From: QHWT01 sp963755695
GTDB taxonomy: Bacteria > Acidobacteriota > Vicinamibacteria > Vicinamibacterales > 2-12-FULL-66-21
Direction of reading: 5' to 3'
Length of the DNA stretch: 64,000 nt
NCBI GenBank assembly: GCA_963755695.1
Contig: CAVWLB010000010.1
Location: 2,108,001-2,172,000, forward strand
Both the position numbers and the translations under genes were made by a program. Positions 1-12,068 of this stretch are shown here, piece by piece; within the stretch, counting starts at the first letter, position 1, and each line of letters begins with the position of its first letter. Below the pieces are notes generated by a model, which had not been told where the DNA came from, did no database searches, and was given only the letters and a program-made list of their open reading frames with translations.

Positions 1-2487
1 TCGCGACTTCTACGGCCTGACCACCATGGCGCCCGGCGTCACGAGCGACAACGTCGGTCCGATGATGTACGGCTCCTCCAGCGCGGAGAACCAATACATC
101 ATCGACGGCCTCAACACGACCGGAGTCGAGCTCGGCGACAAGGGCAAGACGCTGAACAACGACTTCATTCAGGAAGTCGAGGTGAAGACGGGCGGTCTCC
201 CGGCCGAGTACGGCCGCATGACCGGTGGCGTCGTCAACGTGCTGACCAAGAGCGGCGGCAATCAGGTTCGCGGATCGGCGTTCGCCTTCGGCGAGGGCGG
301 GCCGCTGCAAAGCGACAACAGCACGGCGTCGAAGCGGCCGCAGACGACCACGCAGATCCAGGACGTCGCGCACCAGGCGGATGCCGGCCTGGAGCTCGGA
401 GGCTTCATCGTCAAGGATCGCCTCTGGTTCTTCGGCGCCTACAACCGGGTCAACGAGCGCGACGAGACAACCGTGATCAGGGAGATCGAGTCACCCGGAG
501 CGCCTGGAATCAACAGCGTGATCCCGCTCACCATCAATCGCGACCTGTACGCGGTGAAACTGACGGCACGAGCTGGCGCATCCAACACGTTCAACTTCAA
601 CGTGAACGGCGATCCCACGAAGCGCGACGGCAACGTGTTCATCATCAGCGGACCGCCGAGCACTTTCAGCGGGCAGGAAAAGACCGGCGGGACCGATCTG
701 GTCGGTCGCTATAACGGCGTGTTCGGTAGTTCGTTCCTCCTCGAAGGCGTGGCGGCACGCCACAAGGAGAAAGACAACTTCTTCGGGCCCGGACGCGATA
801 TCGTTCAGACCATCGACGGCACCGTGGATCCGAACGCCACCGCCGGCGGGTTCGGCTTCTTCCAGGACCAGGAATTCACCCGCGATGTCGTCAAGGCCGA
901 CGTGACGAAGTACCTGGGCGCTCACGACATCAAGGCTGGCGCCGATTGGGAGCACATGTCGACGATCAACAACAATTTCAACGGCGGCGCCGGGCAGCGT
1001 ATGTACAAATTGAGCACGGAACCCGACGGGCAGGGGATCGTCTTCTACCGGCACCGCTTCTACGTGAACGACCGGGCCCCGGGTTTCGTGCGCGACGATC
1101 CGACGACGTGGCAGATTGCGCTGCCGCTCACGTCGAAGCCGGACTCGCACAACGTCTCGTTCTACGCGCAGGACAACTGGAAGGTTCGGCGAGGGATTGA
1201 CCATCAACGCCGGTATCCGGTGGGAAGGACAGGATGTCCGCAACCGCGACGGCGACAGCGCGTTCAAGTTGAACAGACAACTGGGCGCCGCGCGTCGGGT
1301 TCATCTGGGACGTGGCCGGCAACAACCGCAGCAAGCTCTATGCGAACTCGGGCCGGTTCTTCGAGAGCATCCCGATGGACATCAACATCCGCGCGTTCGG
1401 CGGCGAGGTCCAGTGCTTCTGCTACAACTTCGATCCCGATCCCGCGAACCTGATTCCCGATCCCAACGCGCCGCAGATCATCGTCCCTGCTGGGTGGCGC
1501 GGAGCCGGTCGATCCGAATCTGAAGGGCCAGTACATCGACGAGTGGCTGGCCGGCTTCGAGTATCAACTCCAGGGCGGCGATCGTGGTCGGCACCAAGTA
1601 CGTCCACCGCGATCTCGGCCGCGTGATCGAGGACTTCCTGATTCCGTCGGAAGGTAATTACTTCATCGCCAATCCTGGCACCGGGATCGGCACGGAAATG
1701 GGCGTTCTACGACGGCGTGCACACCGCGCCGGCGCCGAAGCCCGAAGCGCATCGAGAATGCCTTCGAAGTGACGACGTCAGAAGCGCTTCAGCAACAACT
1801 TGCAGTTCCTCGCGAGCGCTGGTGTTCTCCAAGCTCGAAGGCAACTACGACGGCACGTTCCAGGCATCGACCGGCCAGCTCGATCCGAACATCAACTCGG
1901 CGTTCGACTACGCCGACTTCCTCGTCAACGCCGACGGCAAGTTGAGCAACGACCGCACGGTGCAGTTCAAGTTGTTCGGCATCTACGAAGTCCTGGCGGG
2001 CCAGTGCGCGGTCTGAACCTCGGCCTGACCACCCACTGGTACTCCGGCCTACCCAACAACGCGTACGGCTACTCGTTCGCCTATGCCAACTGGGAGTACT
2101 ACCTCGTCCCGCGCGGCTCGCTCGACCGTGGGCCGAGCGACTGGGAAGCGGACCTGCAGATCTCGTATCCGATCAGACTTGGCGCGGACAGGCGTCTGAA
2201 CCTGATTGCCAACATCTTCAACCTGTTCGACCGTCAGGCGATCAACCAGTTCGATCAGCGATACAACCTGATCTCCAGACGGTGTCTGTGGCGGAATAGC
2301 GGACGGTTCATGCAACGGTGACGGCGGCATCCTCACGACCGGCAATTCGCTGACGCCTGCCGGCGTGATCTCCAACCCTCGCGCGACGGCCACGAACCCG
2401 GACTTCCTCATAAAAGGCCCCGACAGTCAGACGCGGGGCTTTACGGGGCAGCGCAGCATCCAGCTGGGAGTTCGGTTCCAATTCTAG
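1..2487 (+). CDS. TonB-dependent receptor (Oar-like), 3' part, frame-broken
   Basis: C-terminal part of a large outer-membrane receptor that imports a ligand using TonB energy; the N-terminal carboxypeptidase-regulatory domain lies outside the window. The visible part opens inside the plug domain (DGLNTTGVELG, then LPAEYGRMTGGVVNVLTKSG) and continues through barrel strands such as VSFYAQDNW and LNLIANIFNLFDRQAINQFD. It ends in GVRFQF-stop, the terminal aromatic residue expected of an outer-membrane barrel. The reading frame changes near 1195, 1305, 1490, 1580, 1700-1790, 2010 and 2290, yet each segment is recognisable, so indel errors are likelier than decay. The ligand is unknown; a comparable receptor lies at the other end of the window on the other strand. 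Confidence 0.85.
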
Positions 2488-2513
2488 TCCCGGGGGCTTC
2501 GCCCCGCCGGGAC
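2487..2513 (+). terminator. GC-rich hairpin with UUCG loop after the receptor gene
   Basis: GTCCCGG-GGGGC closes on a TTCG tetraloop and pairs with GCCCC-GCCGGGAC-like sequence directly after the receptor stop codon. No strong T-tract follows (CCCTTCTA), so efficiency as an intrinsic terminator is uncertain. Confidence 0.55.
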
Positions 2514-2520
2514 CCTTCTA

Positions 2521-2564
2521 CACGCGCGCTCGCGGGGCCCAATCGGCCCCGCTCCGCGCGCGTG
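2521..2564. terminator. Second GC-rich hairpin
   Basis: CACGCGCG pairs with CGCGCGTG, and inside it GCGGGGCC pairs with GGCCCCGC around a CAATC loop. It is the second of three stem-loops stacked between the receptor gene and the phosphodiesterase gene. Confidence 0.5.
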
Positions 2565-2631
2565 GCTCTTGCGCGATGTTCGTTCGCGTCTTTTAGAAAC
2601 TTCTGTCTAAGCAGAAGCCAGGCGAATCGTG

Positions 2632-2668
2632 AAAGGGCCTCGCGTTCACCGCCAGGCCCTTTGTGTTT
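2632..2668 (+). terminator. Terminator-like hairpin with 9-bp stem and T-rich tail
   Basis: AAAGGGCCT at 2632-2640 pairs perfectly with AGGCCCTTT at 2654-2662 around a 13-nt loop and is followed by GTGTTT. This is the best intrinsic-terminator shape in the gap. It ends only nine bases before the next start codon, so it could also act as a leader structure for the downstream gene. Confidence 0.6.
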
Positions 2669-2676
2669 CAGGCACA

Positions 2677-4672
2677 ATGTCCGTCATGACTCGCCGCGCC
2701 GCGATCGCCGCGGCCGCAATCCTTCTGGCGATTGGCGTCGCGTTCTGGTGGTCGCGCGGCTCGCACGGGCGTCTGTCGACGGCGCGATCAAATTCCAGCT
2801 CCGAGGCGGTGCCGGAGCTGGTGTCGCGGGTACGCGACGGACGCCGGGTCATCTTCATCGGCCTCGATGGCGCCGACTGGTCGCTGCTCGACACCTACAT
2901 CAAAGACGGGACGATGCCGACCCTTGGAAGGCTCGTTCGCGAAGGCGATAGCGGCAGGCTCTCGACCCTGCATCCTCCGCTCTCTCCGCTCGTCTGGACC
3001 TCGATGCTCACGGGGACCAGCCCGCTCGAGCACCGCATCCTCGACTTTCTTCGCGTAAATCCCGCGACCCACAAGCGCGAACCAATCACCAGCGACGAAC
3101 GGCAGGTGCCGGCGATTTGGAACATGGCCAGCGCTGCAGGCAAACGCGTCGCCGCGCTCGGCTTCTGGGCCACGTATCCGGCCGAACCGGTCAACGGCCT
3201 GATGGTTTCCGATCGTCTGTTCACGTTTCTGTACAGCGAGACAGCTCCCCCGCCTGGCGTGGTTTATCCACGGGAGCTTCAAGACTGGGCGGTCGAGGGG
3301 CTGCGGCGTGCCCAGTCCGGTGGCGATTACGCCTCTATTAAGGCAATCCTGCCGTGGCTCGATCGCGCACAGTACGACGAGGCCGCGGCAATTGCCGACC
3401 CTTACGCCCATCCGGTCAGCGCGCTCCGCAGAATCCTGATCGAAACCGAAGTCTACAGCGATCTGGGCCTGCGCTCGTTTTCGGAGCACGCGCCGGACAT
3501 GCTGGTGGTCTATATCCAAGGCACCGACAGCATCGGTCATGTCTTCGCACCATTCGCGCCTCCGCGGCAGGCGTCGGTGAGCGCCGAAGACTTCGCCCGC
3601 TACAACGGCGTGCCTGCGAGGTACTTTGCGCTCATCGATCGACTGCTCGAGAAGTACCGCGCGCTCGCGGAGTCCACCGGAAGCGTCTTGATGCTCGCAT
3701 CCGATCACGGCTTCACCTGGAGCGAAGGGCGACCGGCCGGCGTATCGAGCGTCGCCAACGCCACCGCGGCGCGGTGGCACACCGAGAACGGCATCTACCT
3801 GCTCTGGGGAAAGGCGATCGCTTCAAACCCGGGGCACAGCGGTCGCGGAAGCGTTCAGCAACTCGCAGCGACGCTGCTGTCGCTCACCGGACTGCCGCCG
3901 GGGAAGGACGTGCTCGGGCCGCCACTACCCGGGACCCCACCGTCCAGCGCCGGCGAGCCGTTCGACTATCGACAGCACTTCACCCCGATGGCCGCACTGG
4001 CCAACGAGGGATCGGGTGACCAGTCGCGTGTGGATGAGGACACGGTAAACAAGTTGCGCGCGCTCGGCTACATCGGCGGTGCGGAAGCGGCCGGCCGGGC
4101 GGTGGGCACGCGAACCGCCGGTTCGTTCAACAACGAAGGGCTGCTGCTTCAGCGGGCGGGCAAGACGAAGGAGGCCATCGACGCCTTCGACCAGGCCATC
4201 AGCGTCGATCCCAACCTCGCCTCGGCGCTCTGGAATCTGAGCGACCTGTTGTTCACCCAGAACGTGCTCGACAAGTCGGACGCACTCCTGGTTCGCGCGT
4301 ACGCGACACGATCTACCGGAAGGCCGGCGCTATCTAATCGGCCGGGCGATCGGCTATCAACGCACCGGCAACATGGAGCGCAGCGTGCGGCTGCTGAACC
4401 AGGCGGCGGCCGCAAAGGCAGACGACCCCGAGGTGCTGCTGTTCCGGGGACGTTACCGGGTCGAGAGCGGCGACTGCGCCGGCGCCGTCGCCGACATGCA
4501 GCGCGCCACTCAGCTGGCCCCGACGAATCCTGCCGCGTTCGCGTCGCTCGGCCTCGCCGAGACGTGCGCCGGCGATGCGGCCGCCGCGCAGAAAAGCTTC
4601 CGGCGCTCGCTGGAGCTGGATCCGAATCAACCGAAGTTGCGGCAGTATCTGCAGAAGTCCCCGCGGGGATGA
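2677..4672 (+). CDS. Type I phosphodiesterase/AlkP-superfamily hydrolase with C-terminal TPRs
   Basis: Membrane-anchored hydrolase of the alkaline-phosphatase superfamily (type I phosphodiesterase/nucleotide pyrophosphatase branch). An N-terminal transmembrane segment (about residues 5-25) precedes the metal-site motif VIFIGLDGADW (about 57-67), the SPLVWTSMLTG nucleophile region, GTDSIGHVFAP and SDHGFTW. After about residue 480 the protein changes to tetratricopeptide repeats (NEGLLLQRAGKTKEAIDAFD and following), broken by one frame change near 4305 and resumed from about 4373 to the TGA at 4670-4672. ATG 2677 was chosen because the anchor follows directly; ATG 2686 is an alternative. A TPR gene follows 15 bp later, so the pair is probably one operon. 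The true substrate (phosphodiester, sulfate or phosphonate) cannot be read from the sequence. Confidence 0.8.
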
Positions 4673-4687
4673 AGCGGGAGGTGCCCG

Positions 4688-5446
4688 GTGCCAATCATCG
4701 TGATCGCCGCAATCCTGCTGCTCGCGCAGACTGCGGCCGGACAGCCTGCCTCGGCACAGGCGCACCGCGACGCGCTGACACATTTTCGCACCGGCATGGA
4801 GGCGCTCGAGTCCGAGCGCTACGATGAGGCGGAACACGAGTTCAAGAGTGCGATTCGGCTCGAACCGGAGTTCGAAGGCGCGTTGTACGGACTGGGTCAG
4901 ACCTTCATGCGCAAGCATCAGTACGATGATGCGGTTCGCGCCTACATCGATTGCCGTGAGGCGTTCAAACAGAATGCGGCGAACGAAGCGATGGGAGATG
5001 CCGTCGCCGATCAGCGTCTTCGGGATCAGATCCAGGTGCTGAAGGATACCGAGCGCAACCTGCAGCGAACCAGCCAGGCCAGCACCCCGCAGAACGTCGC
5101 GGCTGCGATCCAACGGATTCGCAGCCAGATTCAGCTTCTCGAAAGCCGGCAGGGACGCCGTGAACACGATGTCCCGTCGCCGGTACCCGCCGGTCTCTCG
5201 ATGGCGCTCGGAAGCGCGTACTTTCGACTTGGACGTCACCAGGATGCGGAACGCGAGTACAAGGCAGCCGTGGCCGCTGATCCGTCGTTCGGCGAGGCGC
5301 ACAGCAACCTGGCGGTGCTCTATCTCGTGACCGAGCGCTACGATCTCGCGGAGGCGGAGGTGAAAGCCGCGGAGAAGGCAGGGTTCAAGGTCAACTCGAA
5401 CCTGAGGAGCGATATCGAGAAGAAAAGGAAGGCTGGCGGACTGTGA
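4688..5446 (+). CDS. Secreted TPR-repeat protein
   Basis: A 252-residue protein starting at GTG 4688, with a hydrophobic signal sequence (PIIVIAAILLLAQTAAG) and likely cleavage near residue 20-24. TPR units are visible at about residues 28-95 (RYDEAEHEFKSAIRLEPEFE; QYDDAVRAYIDCREAF) and 175-240 (HQDAEREYKAAVAADPSF; RYDLAEAEVKAAEKAG). A charged helical linker rich in Q and R lies between them. TPRs are protein-docking scaffolds; the position directly behind the TPR-tailed phosphodiesterase suggests a shared envelope complex, which is inference. The stop codon TGA runs straight into a repeat array. Confidence 0.8.
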   Translation: MPIIVIAAILLLAQTAAGQPASAQAHRDALTHFRTGMEALESERYDEAEHEFKSAIRLEPEFEGALYGLGQTFMRKHQYDDAVRAYIDCREAFKQNAANEAMGDAVADQRLRDQIQVLKDTERNLQRTSQASTPQNVAAAIQRIRSQIQLLESRQGRREHDVPSPVPAGLSMALGSAYFRLGRHQDAEREYKAAVAADPSFGEAHSNLAVLYLVTERYDLAEAEVKAAEKAGFKVNSNLRSDIEKKRKAGGL

Positions 5447-5660
5447 CCACAGAAACGGAGACGATCACAGGCCACAGAAAAACACAGAAAAACACAGAAA
5501 AACACCGAAAAATACCAAACAACTCAGAAGCGACTGCAAAAGGAGAGAACACAGGAAGACCCACTCTCTCTTTGTGCCATCACTGTTATTCAGTGTTTTT
5601 CAGTGTTTTTCAGTGTTCTTCTGTGGCCTTATTCCAGTGTTCTTCTGTGGGCACTCGTCC
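5447..5660. repeat. Dialect-1 self-complementary array (CCACAGAAAAACACAG words)
   Basis: Left arm: repeated CCACAGAAAAACACAG-type words starting on the base after the TPR-gene stop. Right arm: complementary TTTTTCAGTGTTCTTCTGTGG words. The centre around 5552-5605 is not palindromic (CAGGAAGACCCACTCTCTCT, then TGCCATC and TTATTCAGTGTT) and recurs almost unchanged, inverted, near 19700-19760. The right arm encodes the last codons and the TAA stop of the converging histidine kinase. There is no long T-tract. It could serve as a bidirectional 3'-end structure. Confidence 0.85.
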
Positions 5661-7716
5661 GCCGGGGAGAGTTGCCCGCACCGGCGCCAGTACCCTGGGC
5701 CGGAAGCGTCAGCGTGAAGCATGCGCCTTTCGGTGAGTCAGCCAGTTCGAGGGTGCCGCCGTGCGACGAGGCGATCCCGAGGGATATCGACAGGCCGAGG
5801 CCGGTCCCCTGCCCGACGTCCTTCGTCGTGAAGAACGGCTCGAATATCTTGCCGCGGCAAGTCCTGTCTGATCCCCGGGCCGTCGTCGGTGACCTGCAGC
5901 GTGTGTGACGCGCCGGTAGACGTTGTCTGCAGAACGATGGTGCCGGGGCCGGTGCGCGAAACGATGGCCTGCTCGGCATTCATCACCAGGTTGAGGACGA
6001 CTTGCTGGATTTCTTCGCGGTTGACCTGCACGAGGAGCGCGCCTGGATGCAGATCGAGCAGCAGCGTGATGGTCGTGCTGCGCGAGATGGTAGTCGCGAA
6101 GATCGGCTGTGGCCCGCACGATCTGATTGAGATCGCGGCGGCGCGATCGGACGAGCCGCGCCGCACGAACGCGAGCAGGTTGCGGACGATCTGCCCTGCG
6201 CGCGCCGCCTCCTGCCGCACCAGCTGCAGATCGCGGGCCTGCGGATCGTCTGGCTTCCGCTCGTCGAGCAGCAGCTCGACGCAGCCGACGATCGTCTGCA
6301 GCGGGTTGTTGATCTCGTGCGCCACGCCCGCGACCAGCTCGCCGACCGCCGACAGGCGCTCGCTGTGCACGAGCTGGTCGCGCAGGCGCAGCTCCTCGGT
6401 GATATCGCGCTCGACGCCGACGAAGTGGACGATCTCGCCGTTGACATTGCTTCAGCGCGCGCGACCGTGCTCGAAACCGGGAAGCCCGAGCCGTCGCGGC
6501 GCCGGTGCCGCAACGTGCCGCGCCAGATCCCCTTGTCGCGAACTTCGCGCCCGATGTGATCGCGATTGGCGTTTCGAATCCGCTCTCGAGCAGCGTCGGC
6601 AGGTTCAACCCCGCCAGCTCGCGCGTGAGTAGCCGAGCGCTCGAGCGCAGGCGTCGTTGGCGTGCTCGAAGGCGCCGTCCGCCTGCGTAATCAGGATCAG
6701 ATCGGCGGTCTGTTCGGTCGCGGCCGCGAGCAGGCGCACGCGCGCGTCGGCGCGCTGGAGCTCGTCTCCCTGCATCGAAAGCCGCAGCGTCAGCAGGCCG
6801 AGGCCGGCAACAATCGTCATCGTCGTCAGCAGCACCCGGAACGAGTCGCCCGGTTCCCCGAGCGGCTGCAGCCGCAGCAGACCGTAACCGATGAGCGGTA
6901 TGAGCAGGACCGGGATCGCCGACAGCATCGCGGAAGCTCCCGGAGCGGAAGCGCCCGTCGGCTGTGGTGCGTCACGTGGCGAGGCCGGCGCCGAGAGAGC
7001 GCCCCAGGCATCGAATAAATACGGAACGATCCAGGCGAGATCGAACAGCGAGCCGCTGTGGTACGACCCGCCAGCGATGGCGACGCTCGTGAGCAGACGG
7101 AGAAAAAAACCCGCAGTCGCGCCGATTACCAGCAGCCGGTAGGTCCGTGCCCATGCCGTGCGGCGTCCGACATACGCGGCGGCTCCGGTCGCGAGGAGCA
7201 GTAATAGCGCTGAATCTGCACCAGCGCCAGCATCGTCCGCTCCGCGCCCGGTGCACCGGCAGGCATGACGCTGGGGACAAGAACGAAGTATGCGTAGATG
7301 AAGCCGCCCAGCATCGCGTAGCTGACAAGCTGCACGGCGATCGCGCCGGTTGCGTTTTCACGCGGCCCGAGGTGCGGCCGCGCCGCCAGCGCCACGAGCA
7401 AGCCAAGACCGCCGCACAGACTGAACATTGTGTGCCACTGAACCCAGGAGACCCGCTGCAGGACCAGGTCGTTGAACGCCCAGCCGACATGGCCGACCGA
7501 CCACATCGCCATGCCGAGCAGGGAGGTGTCCCAGAACAGACGCTGCACACCTCTCCATTCGGAGCGGCGGCGGAGGATGATGATGCAGAACGTTAAGGGA
7601 GGCGCCAGGAGGCCGACGTTGCCAAAGATCGCCTGGGCGAGCCGGTGATCCCGAAACAGCACCGCCAGCAGCACGTAAACGCCGACATACAGAATCCCGC
7701 TAAGCAGGTATCGCAA
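5629..7716 (-). CDS. Membrane sensor histidine kinase (PAS-HisKA-HATPase), frame-broken
   Basis: Two-component sensor kinase. The N-terminal part (7716 down to about 6800) carries roughly seven hydrophobic helices, then a PAS-like domain (QTADLILITQADGAFEHAND and GTLRHRRRDGSGFPVSSTV). Next come the HisKA box VAHEINNPLQTIVG with the phospho-accepting His, the N-box VLNLVMNAEQAI, DDGPGI, FEPFFTTKD and GTGLGLSIS. Start: TTG 7716, preceded by an AAGGG ribosome site with five bases of spacing. Frame changes lie near 7205, 6610, 6500-6450, 6110-6070 and 5870. The last codons (AHRRTLE-stop) are written in dialect-1 repeat sequence. No response regulator is adjacent, so its partner is unknown. Confidence 0.8.
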
Positions 7717-7754
7717 AAGACCCTTAGGTTATGGGGAAGGCTGAAGTTTAGCAT

Positions 7755-7920
7755 GGAAAAGGCGGAAGACCGAAGACCGGGAACAGAAGACAGAAGACAG
7801 GAGGCAGGAGGCCAGGAGACTGAACTACTCAGCGTCCAATCTTCAGTCTCCAATCTTCAGTCTGCAATCTTCAGTCTGCAATCTGCAGTCTCCAATCTTG
7901 CAGTCTGCAGTCTGCAGTCT

Positions 7921-7932
<12 letters not shown>
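7755..7932. repeat. Dialect-2 array (CTTCAGTCTGCAATC / GAAGACAGGAGGCAGGAG words)
   Basis: On the plus strand the left part is built of GAAGACAGAAGACAGGAGGCAG-type words and the right part of CAATCTTCAGTCTCCAATC and CAGTCTGCAGTC words, partly complementary. It fills the gap between the ALDH stop (the array supplies ACTGAGGAC-TGA) and the kinase start region. A shorter relative sits at 36016-36045. Confidence 0.8.
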
Positions 7933-9443
<1,511 letters not shown>

Positions 9444-9575
9444 ACCGCCAATTCGTATCGGATCGAGCCATGCACCGCGACCGCATCGGATCTCGGATGA
9501 CTGGCTCGGACTTGCGACCTCGGCCTCGGGCCTCGGATTGCGGCCACTTCGTGTATATTCTTCCAACGACACAAC

Positions 9576-9902
9576 ATGGAGCACCAGGATAACAAGCGCG
9601 ACAACGAGCGCGTCCCCGTCCCCTCGCCATGCACGGCGAGGTGCAGGTGTTCCAGCCCATGACGATCCTGGACATCAGCCACGGGGGCGCGCAAATCGAG
9701 ACGCCGTTCCCGCTGCAGCTCGACTCGCTGCACGATTTCCGGCTCTCTCTCGGCGACCGCTCGGTCGTGGTCAAGGGGCGGATCGCGCACTGCCATGTCG
9801 GCGGAGCTGCAAGGAAGGGTCGTGCTCTACCGGACCGGCGTCGAGTTCATCGAACCGTCCGAACACGCACAGTCGGCGATTCGTGCCTTCGTCGAGCGTT
9901 GA
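9576..9902 (+). CDS. PilZ-domain protein (predicted c-di-GMP receptor)
   Basis: Small (about 108 residues) single-domain PilZ protein. The c-di-GMP-binding signature is present as an Arg-rich start (RDNER) followed by the D-x-S-x-x-G motif in ILDISHGGAQIE. The start at ATG 9576 (MEHQDNKRDNERVPV) was preferred over ATG 9629 because the RDNER motif belongs to the domain. Frame changes occur near 9625 and 9805, after which YRTGVEFIEPSEHAQSAIRA leads to TGA 9900-9902. The window also encodes a GGDEF cyclase and an HD-GYP phosphodiesterase, but they are not adjacent. A TATATT box at 9553-9558 is a possible -10 element. Confidence 0.75.
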
Positions 9903-9950
9903 AGATCGGCCGGGAGCGGCCGCCCATCGTCGATGCGGAACTGGCAGAAT

Positions 9951-10028
9951 GACAGGGGCTTCAGGCTTCAGGGGCTCCGGGTGCCGCACCAGGCCACCGA
10001 AGCCTGCAGCCCGAAGCCTGAAGCCCTG
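9951..10028. repeat. Dialect-3 hairpin array (GGGGCTTCAGGCTTCAG words)
   Basis: CAGGGGCTTCAGGCTTCAGG on the left pairs with CCTGAAGCCCTG and GCCCGAAGCC on the right around a GC-rich centre. It sits between the convergent PilZ and M28 genes. The M28 reading frame runs through it without a stop because of a nearby frame error. Confidence 0.75.
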
Positions 10029-10029
10029 T

Positions 10030-11500
10030 TCACCCGTCACTGCCGCGTGCGGCGCGACGTAGACGCTGACCGTGCTCTCGTGGCCGGCCGCATCGACCGC
10101 GGCGACGCCGAAGACCCAGTCGTCGATGTTCGTGTTCGGGAGCGTGTACTCGGTCACGTTGCCGACAGCCAGCTCGTGCTCCCAGTCGGGCGCCCACGCA
10201 TTGCGCCAGAAGATGCGATAGCCGGCCGCGCCAGGCGAGGCGGTCCAGCGCAGGTGCGCATCGTAGCCGGACGGCCGGCGATCGATCGTCGGCATGCCGC
10301 GCGGCGTTAGTCACGTCGGGCGGCGGCGGCGCGAGCGCGAGCGTCGCCATGGCGGCCGCGTTCACCCGCGCGTTCTGCGCGAGATAGTGGAAGTCGACGC
10401 CGTCGATCGTGTCGTTCGGACCGTGCTGCTTCGAGTAGTTCTCGCGCGCCTCGCGGAACCCGATCGCGGCGAAACCCTGCGCGTTGAGCGCACTGTGATC
10501 GCCGCCGCGGCTGAACCGATCGCGCCGCGCCATCAGCCGAACCCGGTGCGACGGCACGTAGTGCGCCGCCGATGCGCGCGGTGAACTGCGCGAGCGAGCG
10601 CGACGGCGAGTCTTCCGGCCCTGCCGAGTACATCCGGATCGTCGCGCCGTCGAGAGCTGCCGTCGCCTCCGCGCGAATTGCCGACGATGTCGTTGTTGAA
10701 CCAGGCCTGGATGGGGATGTTCTCCGCTTTTGCCTTCTTCGCGTGCGCGCCGGAGCCGATCAGCCCCTGCTCTTCCCCGGCGACGGCCATGAACACGAGC
10801 GTGGCGTCGAACTCGATCCCGCTCTCCGCGAACACGCGCGCGAGCTCCATCGACAGCACCGTCCCGCTCCCGTCGTCGTTCGCGCCGGGCGCGTCGACGT
10901 TGTAGTCCTGGTTGGGGTTCAGCTGAGGATCGGTTGGCGTCGGACCCGCCGCCTCGGCTGGCTCCCCGGGCGCCTGCGTTTGCGCTCCCGGTCGCTGCAC
11001 CTCGGCAGGTTGCGCGGCCCGCTCACTTCGCGCAGATTCGCCGGCCGTCCGCGTGTTGCCCGTTAGCTGCCCGCGCGCGCCGAGATTCAGCGAATCGTAG
11101 TGGCCGCTGACGTAGATCCGCCGGGGGATCTTGCCGGGCAGCACCGCCATCACGTTGCGCAGTTCGACGTCGCGGGTGATCCGCCGCGCTTTCGGAATCT
11201 GGTAGGTGTCGAAGCTGACCTGCAAGTCGCGGGCTGCGTGCGCTTCAGCTCGTCGAAAATCCACTGCCGGGCGGCGCCGATGCCGCGGGTTGGCGAGGTC
11301 GCGTCCGACAGCGTGTTGCGCGTGCCGAAGCTCACGAGCTTCTGCAGCAGCTGCTGCAGCCGCTCTTCGGAGATCGACGCGACCAGCTTTTCGATCCGCG
11401 GATCGAGTCCGGTTGTCGCGGGCGGCGTTGGTGCTTGGGCGCTGGCAGGTGCGTAAAACACAAGAGCGCAGAAGACACGATGGCGGCGCGATCGTCTCAT
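10030..11500 (-). CDS. Secreted M28-family metallopeptidase with C-terminal Fn3-like domain, frame-broken
   Basis: Zinc aminopeptidase-type exopeptidase. ATG 11500 starts a signal peptide (RVFCALVFYAPASAQ). The catalytic zinc-site motifs are all visible: YVSGHYDSLN, DAPGANDDGSGT and MAVAGEEQGLIGSGAHAKK. A later ligand region, QGFAAIGFREARENY...NDTIDGVDFHYL, is also present. The C-terminus (LRWTASPGAAGYRIFWRNA, NTNIDDWVFGVAAVDAAGHE) looks like a fibronectin type III fold. Frame changes near 11240, 10650-10560 and 10300 interrupt it. The true stop is uncertain (about 10030-10042). An A/P/Q-rich insert (around 10930-11060) separates the first metal motif from the second. Probably translationally coupled to the upstream cyclotransferase. 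Confidence 0.8.
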
Positions 11501-11902
11501 CTCGACCTTGACGTGCTCCAGGTAGTCGCCGGACGCGATACGTTGTGCTTGGCCGAGCGGCGCGTTGTAGAAATAGACCCAGGCGTCGCGCGTGGCTGCC
11601 GTCGGGCAGGGTGACGTCCGCTTGTTGCGCGCAAGTAGAGACTGCGATCCGGATCGTCGTGGCGGTAGCCCTCGATGTCGTCGAGCGCCGCGAGGACCGG
11701 CGTCGGCATCGGACATGTCGTAGACTTCGCCCCAGATGTGCCCATCGGGCGCAGGCACGGCGGCCGGATAGATGCCCAGGTCGAAGAGCGCGCCCTGGAT
11801 CGATCCGCGGCCGATGTAGCGCAGCTTGTCGTCGATGCCAGCCCGGCGCCGGCGATCGAAACCCGCCATCAGCGTGCCGTAGAAAAAGACCAGATCAGCC
11901 AC
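11497..11902 (-). CDS. Gamma-glutamylcyclotransferase (AIG2-like) family protein, frame-broken
   Basis: Begins at GTG 11902 with the family signature DLVFFYGTLMAGFDRR (the YGTL motif), followed by GALFDLGIYPAAVPAPDGHIWGEVYD and the C-terminal DAWVYFYNAPLG. The fold cyclises gamma-glutamyl amines or dipeptides to 5-oxoproline; the exact substrate is unknown. Frame changes occur near 11690 and 11640. The 3' end meets the M28 start in GAGATGAGA: one frame gives a TGA at 11497-11499 overlapping the ATG by four bases, the other stays open into the peptidase. The coupled reading is preferred over a genuine fusion because the peptidase has its own signal peptide. Confidence 0.7.
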
Positions 11903-11949
11903 GCAGAGGATCGAGCGTACAAGCGTACCGGTGTTACGTGCAAGGCTCT

Positions 11950-12045
11950 GGCTGTTGGGGGGCCTGCGAACTCTCGGTGCTAGGTGCAAAGTGCTAGGTG
12001 CTAGGTGCTACGTGCTTGCGGTGCCGGGTGCCAGGCGCTCTTGCA
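11950..12045. repeat. Dialect-4 array (GGTGCTAGGTGCTACGTGC words), one arm
   Basis: Tandem imperfect GTGCTAGGTGCAAAGTGCTAG-type words at about 11975-12035 without a long complementary arm. The same vocabulary forms a full two-armed array at 37908-38100. It lies between the 3' end of the membrane-anchored protein gene and the cyclotransferase start. Confidence 0.75.
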
Positions 12046-12068
12046 GTCATTGAGCGGCCGTACGAACT

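Noticed and set aside
5443..5736. Short frames encoding HRKTQKNTEKH and SVFFSVFQCSSV-type peptides
   Set aside because: These are translations of the dialect-1 array; such peptides reflect repeat words, not proteins.
11150..11989. Genuine fusion of gamma-glutamylcyclotransferase and M28 peptidase
   Set aside because: The peptidase has its own ATG and signal peptide, and an alternative frame gives an ATGA overlap; frame errors nearby make the open read-through unreliable.
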